From Gammaproteobacteria bacterium UBA6724 (lineage in GTDB: Bacteria > Pseudomonadota > Gammaproteobacteria > Pseudomonadales > Azotimanducaceae), in contig DKIG01000016.1 of the NCBI GenBank assembly GCA_002454165.1, forward strand, positions 1 to 33,797: a DNA stretch of 33,797 nt, written 5' to 3'. Every line of letters starts with the position of its first letter. Position 1 is the stretch's first letter. A model generated the notes under the pieces. The model saw nothing but the letters and a program-made list of their open reading frames with translations, did not search any database and was not told the DNA's origin. A program made the translations under genes and the position numbers. Of the stretch, positions 1-8,181 are shown piece after piece.

Positions 1-60
1 GCCAAAGGTATCTGAACCTATACATCTATTAACGTCAGAATGTCCCCTGCGCCTGTTGTC

Positions 61-78
61 ATCCATCTCAGGATGGAT
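61..78. repeat. Perfect inverted repeat upstream of the receptor gene
   Basis: ATCCATC and GATGGAT form a 7-bp stem around the loop TCAG, and the overlapping palindrome GGATATATCC lies at 75-84. No T-run follows, so a classical terminator is not supported. It may be an operator or the terminator of a gene lying to the left of the window. The rest of 1-269 shows no convincing gene, only the promoter and the 12-bp repeats listed separately. Confidence 0.35.
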
Positions 79-126
79 ATATCCGTATATGGAGTGCCCG
101 AGTATCACACGAACCGAAAATTCGCC

Positions 127-154
127 TTGACATCAACAACGGCAGGGCTACACT
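127..154 (+). promoter_or_regulatory. Candidate sigma-70 promoter of the TonB-dependent receptor
   Basis: A perfect -35 hexamer TTGACA (127-132) is followed after 16 bases by TACACT (149-154), a fair -10 hexamer. It would give a leader of about 110 bases before the ATG at 270. This leader contains the 12-bp CAACAC-type repeats. The assignment rests on hexamer match and position only. Confidence 0.45.
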
Positions 155-204
155 TTAATATGATTTCGTTCTCGACATTGGGGGTGGAGAATTGTCACGC
201 TTGT

Positions 205-240
205 CAACACCAACATCAACACCAATGCCAAAACCAACAC
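205..240 (+). repeat. Three degenerate 12-bp repeats in the receptor leader
   Basis: The units CAACACCAACAT, CAACACCAATGC and CAAAACCAACAC follow one another without gaps. They lie between the candidate promoter and the ribosome site. They belong to the set of 12-bp tandem duplications found throughout this window. Confidence 0.6.
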
Positions 241-257
241 CTGTAAATCATCAACTC

Positions 258-262
258 AGGAG
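258..262 (+). promoter_or_regulatory. Ribosome binding site that fixes the receptor start
   Basis: AGGAG lies 7 bases before the ATG at 270. It is the only good start signal in the region, and it is in a different frame from the body of the receptor because of the poly-G tract. This is the main reason to treat 270 rather than 502 as the true start. Confidence 0.7.
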
Positions 263-269
263 TTATAAC

Positions 270-3111
270 ATGGATAACACAACACGAATATCTGCTGGTA
301 TCACTCTGCCCTTATTGAGGGGGGGGGGGGGGGAGAACTTTATTAGCACTGATACTTGCTATTTGCCTGCCTGCCACTCCCGCATTTGCTGAGGAAAGTG
401 AACAACTGATAGAAGAAGTCGTAGTCACCGGTTCTCGTATTCCCCGTAAAGATCTTTTTGCTGTATCTCCCGTAAACATTATCTCAACCGAATCAATTGA
501 ATTGAGCGGTGTCAATGACATGGCTACCCTGGTAAATGAACTGCCAGCAGCGGGTGTGCCAGGGTCAGTGGATACTGCGACCAATTTCAGAACCACCACC
601 ACTGGTTTGAATACTGTTGATTTGCGCAACCTTGGGAGCGAAAGAACCTTAATTCTAGTCAATGGTCGCCGTCATATAGGTGGCTCGGCTGGTAGCCCCG
701 CCGTTGACCTTTCCATGATCCCATCACAACTGGTTGAACGAATTGAGATTGTTACTGGCGGAGCATCCGCGGTCTATGGTTCGGAAGCCATATCCGGCGT
801 CATCAACTTCATTATGAAGGACGACTTTGAGGGTGTTGAACTATACGGCCGTTACGGCAACTCCGAACTCGGCGGCGCCGAAGAGGAAGACTTCTCTCTC
901 CTGGCGGGTAGCAACTTTGCTGATGGTCGTGGTAATGCAACCATCTATCTCGGCTACAGTGATCAGGGCATCCTTGAATCTAAAGATAGAGACCTGTCTG
1001 CTAACGATGCAACCAACAGTTCATTTGGTCCTAAGGGTAATTTCCGAGGTATAGGGGATGCTACCCCGATAGGGTTTGTAACGCTGAATGAAGCCACGGG
1101 ACTGTATAATAAACCTTTTGTTGCAGCTGAGGACGGCTTCAATCGTAATCAGGTTCGCATCATTCGGGTGCCAACAAAACGTACTCAGTTTAATGCCAAT
1201 CTGACTTATGAGGTCAACGACCACTTTACATTTTTCAGCGAAACCGGGTACAACGACCTGACTGCATTTAGTCGGCTTGAGCCTACCATCGTTGGCGAGT
1301 TCATTTCCGTGGGAGACGTTCCTAATCTTCGTATTCCCTTTGACAACCCCTTTATCCCGGCTGAACTTAGATCTGCTGTACTGGCATTAGATGCTGATGC
1401 GGAAGAGTTAAGAATGTTCCGCCGTTTCGTTGAACTGGGTCCTCGTACTGGTGATTATCAGCGTCGCATTTTTCGCACTGCTTTCGGTTTGAATGGCGCG
1501 ATTAACGATAATTTTGACTACGAAATCTATTATCAATACGGTAATTTTTCCCAGGATCAAACCAATGGCGGGGTCTTCAACACGCTGAATTTTTATAACG
1601 CTCTGCGGACAACGCAAGATGAAGATGGAGAGCTTCGATGCAGGGATGATTTTGCTCACTCAGCGGGTTGCACCCCAATCAATGTCTTCGGTCCCGGTTC
1701 AATTGCCGGGGCAGCACTTGATTGGGTGAATGTTGACAGTCAATCAACATCGCGCATGAAGCAGCGAGTAGCAGCTGCCACAATTTTCGGTACTGCTATG
1801 GAATTGCCGGCTGGACCCCTCGGCATTGCATTTGGAGTGGAATGGCGCGAAGAAAAAAGCCGCTTTAATTCGGACAGCCTGGCGCAATCGGGTTTGACCT
1901 CTGGCAACACGACCCCGAATACAGCGGGTAAATATGATGTTACGGAATACTTTGTTGAAGCTATTATTCCAATTCTTACCGATATGCCTGGCATCCAATA
2001 TCTGGGCGTTGAAGTCGCCGCCCGATTCGCTGACTACAGCACTGTAGGTAACACTGAAGCCTATAAGGTGTCGCTGGACTGGCGTCTGATTGAGGGGTTA
2101 CGTTTTCGTGGCGGCTATTCCAACGCGGTGCGTGCGCCCAATATTGATGAGCTTTTTGATCCGGGTAGTGAAACTTTCCGTTCTTTCGTTGACCCTTGTG
2201 CCTTTGGTGGCATGGGAGGCGTGAGTGGGTCCGGTAACGCCACCGATACATACGATGAGCAAACAGTAGCCGTTCAGGCAAATTGTGCGACTATTCCCGG
2301 TACTGCCACATTGGATCCTTTTTTCGAGAACATTCGTAGTGCTGGTGGACTCTCGGCAGGTAATCCCGGCCTCCAGGAAGAGAGCGCTGACACCTACTCC
2401 TACGGTTTTGTCTATTCGCCTCCTCAGGTGGCTGGTCTCAATATCACCCTGGACTATTTCGATATAGAAATAACGGACGCCATTAACGGTTTTAGTGCCC
2501 AGACAACGGTGGACCAGTGTGTCCGACAGAGCGGATTCCCGAGCAACTCCTTTTGCAACCTCATCAACCGCGACCCGACAACGGGGCTGGTGCTGAGAAT
2601 TGATGCCTTGCAAATTAATGTTGCCGAATATCAGGCTACAGGTATTGATTTCGCCGTTGATTATTCGTTTCAAGCCGGTCCCGGAGACCTGCGCGTCAGC
2701 ATGAATGCTACCCGCTCCCTTGATAATGATTTCCTACCCTTTGAAGGGGGTGATGCTATTGATAGCCAGAGCGAGATTGGTGTTCCTGATTGGAAAGCGA
2801 ATATCAACCTTGTCTATGACTGGGCGGATTTCCGTTTTGGATGGTCCACGCGATACATTCATAGTGTGAATGTAGAAAACGATAGGCCTAGCTTCGGCAA
2901 GATCAGTTCGTATCTGTACCATGACCTGCAAGTTCGGTACACCCTGGATGAGAAATATGAATTATTTCTTGGTGCCGATAATATTTTTGACAAGGAGCCA
3001 CCATCCCTCGGACAGGGTGTTCCCGGTGATGTTACCGGCACAAATACTGCGGCTGATGTCTATGATGTCATTCGCCAGTACTGGTATGCCGGGTTCAAGC
3101 TGAGTTTTTAA
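270..3111 (+). CDS. TonB-dependent outer-membrane receptor, frame interrupted at a poly-G tract
   Basis: This is a large TonB-dependent receptor that would import a substrate, not identifiable here, across the outer membrane using TonB/ExbBD energy. The body is one open frame. It starts with a secretory signal core (RTLLALILAICLPATPAFA), then a TonB-box-like EEVVVTGSR, then a plug domain with NGRRH and the GGASAVYGSEAISGVINF motif. A long beta-barrel follows, ending in the aromatic residue expected for barrel insertion (GFKLSF). The only convincing start is the ATG at 270, behind AGGAG. It reads MDNTTRISAGITLPLLRGGGG and then leaves frame at a run of 15 G, stopping at 392. With 14 or 17 G the two parts join into a protein of about 946 residues. 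The next in-frame ATG, at 502, would lose the signal peptide. Either the gene is phase-variable and OFF in this copy, or the homopolymer length is a sequencing error. Confidence 0.85.
319..333 (+). repeat. Poly-G tract of 15 residues inside the signal-peptide region
   Basis: Fifteen consecutive G lie between the start codon (270) and the hydrophobic core of the receptor signal peptide. Its length sets the reading frame: n = 14 or 17 is in frame, n = 15 or 16 is out. In-frame changes only alter the number of glycines in the N-region of the signal peptide, so function would be tolerated. This is the arrangement of a slipped-strand contingency locus. Confidence 0.9.
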
Positions 3112-3141
3112 GTTATCCCCAAGTCCCGATTCGCCTGGCAA

Positions 3142-3162
3142 GGGGCATCATCCTGATGCCCC
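3142..3162. terminator. Hairpin between convergent receptor and tilS genes
   Basis: GGGGCATCA and TGATGCCCC form a perfect 9-bp stem with a TCC loop, 31 bases after the receptor stop and 52 bases beyond the tilS stop. There is no strong T-run on either side, so it may be a bidirectional terminator of modest strength. Confidence 0.6.
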
Positions 3163-3173
3163 CTATGCCTTCT

Positions 3174-3197
3174 CCTCTCGCCTGTCCTCTCACCTGT
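3174..3197. repeat. Two 12-bp tandem units in the receptor–tilS gap
   Basis: CCTCTCGCCTGT is followed immediately by CCTCTCACCTGT, with one mismatch. This copy is intergenic, so protein-level selection does not explain the unit length. Confidence 0.6.
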
Positions 3198-3213
3198 GAT
3201 ACCACAGCAACCT

Positions 3214-4521
3214 TCACGAGGGTGGTGGCGACAGGCGGTCTTTGAGATGCAGGGATATTTGCCAGCCTTGCTGTGTGGAATCAGCGGTCCAGTGGTCTGC
3301 CAACAGCATGGGCAGGTGCCAGGCAGGAAGGGCGGCGATGGCGACAAGTTGATCCTCGTGGAATATCAGGGGCAGTCGGTCTCGTAGCCAGGGTGGGAGG
3401 CGACTTTCCTGGAGTAGATTTTTAAGTCTTCGGTTATGGCGAATTTTCAGTTTTTCACCACCACTGCGGAGGCGCATTTGGTATTCTCTATCAGCTCGCA
3501 AGCCCGTGCCTTGAACAAGATCCCTGGAGACAGTCCCCCCAGCGACGGGCAGAGGCCCCGAGGTTAGTTTCTCCTCCAGGCATGCCGGTGCCGGCAAGGG
3601 ACGGAGCGCGTAAAGACAACCCTGATATGTTCGCAATTCAATATCGGAACGGACAATAAACCCGCCTTCTGAGTGGAGAAACTTCTCCTTTAATTCCCGC
3701 AACAGATGACCGCGCAGCAAGGGCAGCCCCAAGTCATTGAACCAGGCATCCAGGACTCTGTTAAAGCTAGGCGAATCAAGTGTTTGCAACTGTGCCAGAG
3801 CAAGACTATCCGGCGTCAAAGACAGGGCGGCAAGCGTTTCCCGAGCCTCGGTGGCAAGTTGCCCCAGGCGGGACTGATCCTGGGCAAGGGTGTTCAGGAT
3901 AGCCGACTTCACTGAGGGCCAACGTTCTTCCATCATGGGAATCATCCGGTGTCGAAGCCAGTTACGGTCAAAAGATGTATCAAGATTGGTGGCATCATCC
4001 AGCCACCTCAGATGATGGGTTTCTGCATAGGTCTGGATGTCCCGGCGGGGCATATTCAGCAGGGGTCTATACAGCATCCCCGTGCCGAGGGACCGCTCCA
4101 TTGGCATACCTTGTAATCCTTGTACCCGGCTACCACGGAAGAGCCGGAAGAGGACAGTTTCAACCTGGTCATCGGCATGATGGGCAAGTAGCAACAGATC
4201 GCCTGCCGTCAGCATTGACTCAAACACCGCATAACGCGCAACTCTGGCATTAGATTCAAGATTGCCGACTTTACTCACCTCAACAGGATGTACAGAAAAT
4301 GCAACCTGCCAGCGACGACAGAGAGAGGCACAGCAGTCGGCGAAGTCACCAGCACTAGGCTGCAAGCCATGATTGACATGAATAGCGCAGAGTTGCTTGC
4401 CCAGATCTGCCGCCATGACACTGTGCAAAAGACACACAGAATCCATGCCACCACTCAGGGCAACGACGAGTCGGGTCACATCATCACGGCTCAATCTGCT
4501 AAGTATGGTTTCGTTGAGCAT
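3214..4521 (-). CDS. tilS: tRNA(Ile)-lysidine synthase
   Basis: TilS attaches lysine to C34 of the tRNA-Ile that reads AUA, using ATP, and is normally essential. The PP-loop SGGMDS is at residues 23-28, followed by the HVNHGLQ, HHADDQVET and RPLL motifs of the catalytic domain. The C-terminal substrate-binding domain (LKNLLQESRLPPWLRDRLPLI) is also present. I place the start at 4521 (MLNETILS, 435 residues). A longer frame from 4626 runs back into dnaE and adds a sequence without family character. The gene begins 20 bases after the dnaE stop, so it is probably cotranscribed. In many gammaproteobacteria accA lies between dnaE and tilS; here it is absent. Confidence 0.95.
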   Translation of the reverse strand: MLNETILSRLSRDDVTRLVVALSGGMDSVCLLHSVMAADLGKQLCAIHVNHGLQPSAGDFADCCASLCRRWQVAFSVHPVEVSKVGNLESNARVARYAVFESMLTAGDLLLLAHHADDQVETVLFRLFRGSRVQGLQGMPMERSLGTGMLYRPLLNMPRRDIQTYAETHHLRWLDDATNLDTSFDRNWLRHRMIPMMEERWPSVKSAILNTLAQDQSRLGQLATEARETLAALSLTPDSLALAQLQTLDSPSFNRVLDAWFNDLGLPLLRGHLLRELKEKFLHSEGGFIVRSDIELRTYQGCLYALRPLPAPACLEEKLTSGPLPVAGGTVSRDLVQGTGLRADREYQMRLRSGGEKLKIRHNRRLKNLLQESRLPPWLRDRLPLIFHEDQLVAIAALPAWHLPMLLADHWTADSTQQGWQISLHLKDRLSPPPS

Positions 4522-4541
4522 GACCGATACCGCCGTCTGGC

Positions 4542-7500
4542 TCAGGTGTATTCCAGGCAGACCTGCCCGGTGCCGTATCTGTCTTTCAAGCCCTGAATCA
4601 AATCGTCCTCTGGCAGGACACACCATTCCTCACCCAAAATAATGTCACCCCGGGCACACTGGGTAGAATATTCCAGTGCTATGGGACATCCGCTGGACGC
4701 TATGAAGGGTTGTAACAAATCTGCCAGATCGGTGATGAAATCTTCCCCCAGTTGTTGACCGTCCAGATCAAGCCTAAGCCTGGCAACTTTTCTTGTTCTC
4801 GCTTCCAAAATGGTTTGCACCTCGGTAGCCCGGAACCGCATCCCGCCGGTATAGTTATCCTGGACAGAGTTCCCCTTAACTAGAATGATCTGATCATTGT
4901 TTAGTTTGTCCCGGTTCTTCGTCAGCGGGTCCCCGGAGATGGTGATTTCAATCCGGCCGCTCTTGTCATCCAGGGTCAGAAAGACCATCGTCTCACCCCT
5001 GCGGTTTTGTATTTTGCGCTGGTTAAGGATCAGTCCGGCAATGGTGTGCTGGTCTCTGCCCGGGCTCAGGTCAGCGATGCGCCGGGTGGCGAGGTGCCGC
5101 AACTCCTCCTGGTAAAAATCAATCGGGTGCCCGGTCAGAAAGAGCCCCAGCACTTCCTTCTCCCGGTAGATGCGATCTTTGAATGAGAGGCACGGCAACT
5201 GCTCTGAATGTTGCTTGTCAAAAAATTTATAACGTTGCCCAGCCTCAGAGTTCGTCTGCTCTTCCGACTCAAACAGGTCAGTGGCACCCTGCATCTTGTT
5301 GCTTGCCTTTTGCCCGGCAAGTCCCAAGGCATCATCCAGATTCGCCATCAACAGGGCGCGTTTGTAACCCACCAAATCTGGCGGACAGTCTGGCTTGGAT
5401 GCGACCAGTTCATCCAAGGCACCGCTACCCAGCAATGCCTCAATGCAACGCTTGTTGAGCTTGCGTTGCTCAACCCGCTCGCACAGATCATAAAGATCCT
5501 GGAACTCACCATCTGCCTGCCGACTCTCAACCATGGCTTCAATTGACCCCCTGCCAAGACCTTTGATGGCACCAAGACCGTAAACTATGCATGTCAGGGT
5601 GTCGGCAACAAAACGATATCCACTACGGTTCACATCCGGCGATAGCACCGACAGACCTATCTCTCGGCACTCTTCAATGTTGGTGACGACCTTGTCCGTA
5701 TTTTGGAGGTCTGCAGACAGGGTCGCGGCCATAAAGTCCGCTGGATAGTAATGCTTTAACCAAGCCGTCTGATAGGCGACCAGCGCATAGGCAACGGAGT
5801 GTGGTTTATTAAAGCCGTAGCCAGCAAAATCCTCCATCAAATTAAAAATATGACCGGCGCGGCGTTCAGGCACGCCATTGCGCTTCGCGCCAGCGAGGAA
5901 GACTTCTCGTTGCTGTGCCATTTCCTCTGGCTTCTTCTTGCCCATTGCCCGACGCAACAGGTCTGCATCCGCCAGGGTGTAGCCCGCCAACACCTGGGCA
6001 ATCTGCATGACCTGCTCCTGATACAGCATTACGCCGTAGGTGTCTTCCAGAATGGGCTTCAGGCTGGGATGTAGATAGTCAACTTCGGCACTGCCGTTTC
6101 TGCGTTTGATGAAATTATCTGCGAGTTTCATGGGACCTGGGCGATACAATGCAACCAATGCCACTATGTCAGCAAAACGGACGGGTTTGACCTTTTTCAT
6201 CAGCTCCTTCATACCCGTTGATTCAAGTTGAAATACGGCGGTAGTTCTTGCCTGTTGCAAGTCTTTGTAAACGGCGGCGTCTTCCAGTTCAATGTGCTCA
6301 ATGTCCACTAGTGCCTCACCGGCTACCTGGCGCCGACGATTAATACTTTTGACTGCATACTGAATGACGGTCAGGGTCCGCAAGCCGAGGAAGTCAAATT
6401 TGACGAGGCCAACCTGCTCAATATCGGTCATGTCAAATTGAGTCATCAGGTTACCGCCCGCCTCGTCGCAATAGACGGGAGAAAAGTTCGTCAGCCGCGT
6501 CGGGGCTATGACCACGCCGCCAGCATGTTTGCTGACATTCCTGACAAGGCCCTCAAGTTTTAATGCCATGTCTATAATTTCATCGGCGTCATCATCCTGA
6601 GCGCGTAAATCTGCCAGTTCAGGTTCTTCTTTCAATGCGCGCTCCAGAGTGATGTTGGGATCAATCGGAATCAGTTTAGCCAACTTATCGGCAAGCCAGT
6701 GAGGTTTTGCTTGTACCCTGGCAACATCACGGACCACGGCCTTTGCCGCCATGGTGCCGAAGGTGATGATCTGGGACACGGCATCGCGGCCATAGAGGTC
6801 GGCAACATGCTGAATCACCTCTTCACGTCTCTCCATGCAGAAGTCAACATCAAAGTCAGGCAGGGATACTCGCTCCGGGTTGAGGAACCGCTCAAACAAA
6901 AGATCATGCTCAATTGGATCAATGTCGGTAATTTTCAGCGACCAGGCGACCAGTGAACTTGGTCCTGAGCCTCGTCCGGGACCCACGGGAATACCCCTAT
7001 CCTTCGCCCACTGGATAAATTCCATGACTATCAGAAAGTAGCCGGGGAAACCCATAGCATTGATGATGTCAAGTTCATAATTCAGGCGGGCTTCATACAC
7101 CTGACGGGTTTCATCAGGAGAAGGCTCTGGCAAGTCTGGCGTCCCGGGACTGGGGCCCATAGTCAGCCGCTTATTGAGACGCTCTTCTAAACCTTGGCGG
7201 GCAACTTGATTGAGGAAGGATTCAGCAGTGGCGGTATCAGTCTCATTCTGTGGCACCGGATATTCGGGCAAATAATTGCTACCCAGGTTCAGGGTGACAT
7301 TGCATCGTTTTGCTATCTCCAGGGTGTTCTCTAGCGCCTCTGGCAGGTCCTCAAACAACTCGCACATCTCCGCCGCAGACTTCAAGTATTGCTGGTCGGT
7401 GTATCGGCGTTCCCGCCCGGTGTCATTCAGCGTCCTGTTGTCGTGAATACACACCCTGACTTCATGGGCTTCAAAATCCTCCTTGCTGAGGAACTGGACA

Positions 7501-8099
7501 TCATTGGTCGCAACAATGGGGCAATTCATTGCTATGGCAAGCTGCACTGCCTGGTAGTTGTATTCCTGCTCTCCGTTGTGACCCGTGCGATGCAATTCCA
7601 GATAAAAGGCTTCCGGAAAAATCTGTTGCCAGTTCAGGACAATCTGTTCCGCCGCGCCCAGGTTACCCGCTAAGAGCGCCTTGCCAATGGCACCTTCCCT
7701 ACCGCCTGACAGGGCGAGCAGGCCTTCAGCCCTCTCTGCTATCCAGTCTCTTTTTAGACTGGGGCAGCCTCGGGATTGACCCTCCATATAGGAGCGGGAC
7801 AGTAGTTGGCATAGATTCTGGTAACCGACATCAGTCCTGGCTATCAGTACCAGCGGAGTGACAGGTTCATTGGAGTTGTCCCCGACTACCCAAACATCAC
7901 TCGCCACGACGGCCTTGACACCAGCCTGCTCTGCTGCGTTATAAAATTTGACGAGGGCGAAGAAATTGTTGCGATCAGTCACCGCAACGGCGGGCATTTT
8001 TTGCTCGGCACAGCTTGCCAAGAGTGGCTTGATACGCACCAGTCCATCACTTAATGAGTATTCTGAATGTACTCGAAGATGGACGAATGCAGGATTCAT
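4542..8099 (-). CDS. dnaE: DNA polymerase III alpha subunit
   Basis: This is the replicative polymerase catalytic subunit, 1185 residues, close to the usual length of about 1160. The N-terminal PHP domain begins at once with VHLRVHSEYSLSDG. The polymerase core carries GPGRGSGPSSLVAW and PDFDVDF, whose two metal-binding aspartates are at about residues 417 and 419. The finger region YRPGPM and LYQEQVM is also present. The helix-hairpin-helix, the OB fold (TIAGLILNQRKIQNRRGETMVFLTLDD region) and the C-terminal tau-binding part follow. The start at 8099 matches the family N-terminus. It is probably the first gene of a dnaE–tilS unit. Eighty-two bases separate it from the RND permease stop. Its holoenzyme partner dnaX is also in this window, in a separate operon. 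Confidence 0.98.
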   Translation of the reverse strand: MNPAFVHLRVHSEYSLSDGLVRIKPLLASCAEQKMPAVAVTDRNNFFALVKFYNAAEQAGVKAVVASDVWVVGDNSNEPVTPLVLIARTDVGYQNLCQLLSRSYMEGQSRGCPSLKRDWIAERAEGLLALSGGREGAIGKALLAGNLGAAEQIVLNWQQIFPEAFYLELHRTGHNGEQEYNYQAVQLAIAMNCPIVATNDVQFLSKEDFEAHEVRVCIHDNRTLNDTGRERRYTDQQYLKSAAEMCELFEDLPEALENTLEIAKRCNVTLNLGSNYLPEYPVPQNETDTATAESFLNQVARQGLEERLNKRLTMGPSPGTPDLPEPSPDETRQVYEARLNYELDIINAMGFPGYFLIVMEFIQWAKDRGIPVGPGRGSGPSSLVAWSLKITDIDPIEHDLLFERFLNPERVSLPDFDVDFCMERREEVIQHVADLYGRDAVSQIITFGTMAAKAVVRDVARVQAKPHWLADKLAKLIPIDPNITLERALKEEPELADLRAQDDDADEIIDMALKLEGLVRNVSKHAGGVVIAPTRLTNFSPVYCDEAGGNLMTQFDMTDIEQVGLVKFDFLGLRTLTVIQYAVKSINRRRQVAGEALVDIEHIELEDAAVYKDLQQARTTAVFQLESTGMKELMKKVKPVRFADIVALVALYRPGPMKLADNFIKRRNGSAEVDYLHPSLKPILEDTYGVMLYQEQVMQIAQVLAGYTLADADLLRRAMGKKKPEEMAQQREVFLAGAKRNGVPERRAGHIFNLMEDFAGYGFNKPHSVAYALVAYQTAWLKHYYPADFMAATLSADLQNTDKVVTNIEECREIGLSVLSPDVNRSGYRFVADTLTCIVYGLGAIKGLGRGSIEAMVESRQADGEFQDLYDLCERVEQRKLNKRCIEALLGSGALDELVASKPDCPPDLVGYKRALLMANLDDALGLAGQKASNKMQGATDLFESEEQTNSEAGQRYKFFDKQHSEQLPCLSFKDRIYREKEVLGLFLTGHPIDFYQEELRHLATRRIADLSPGRDQHTIAGLILNQRKIQNRRGETMVFLTLDDKSGRIEITISGDPLTKNRDKLNNDQIILVKGNSVQDNYTGGMRFRATEVQTILEARTRKVARLRLDLDGQQLGEDFITDLADLLQPFIASSGCPIALEYSTQCARGDIILGEEWCVLPEDDLIQGLKDRYGTGQVCLEYT

Positions 8100-8181
8100 T
8101 GCGGTGAATCAGCCCTCGTGAATTGGCGAGATGGAAATAGGAATAATATACGAATGTTGCGAGTCACTAAAGAGGGTGTCT

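Noticed and set aside
40..246. Short open frame upstream of the receptor
   Set aside because: It ends in the 12-bp repeat (HQHQHQC), has no ribosome site and covers the promoter candidate.
502..3111. ATG at 502 as the receptor start
   Set aside because: It has no ribosome site and would remove the signal peptide and TonB box, which are plainly encoded in the same frame upstream.
4522..4626. N-terminal extension of tilS into dnaE
   Set aside because: The extra residues show no TilS character, and the start at 4521 matches the family N-terminus.
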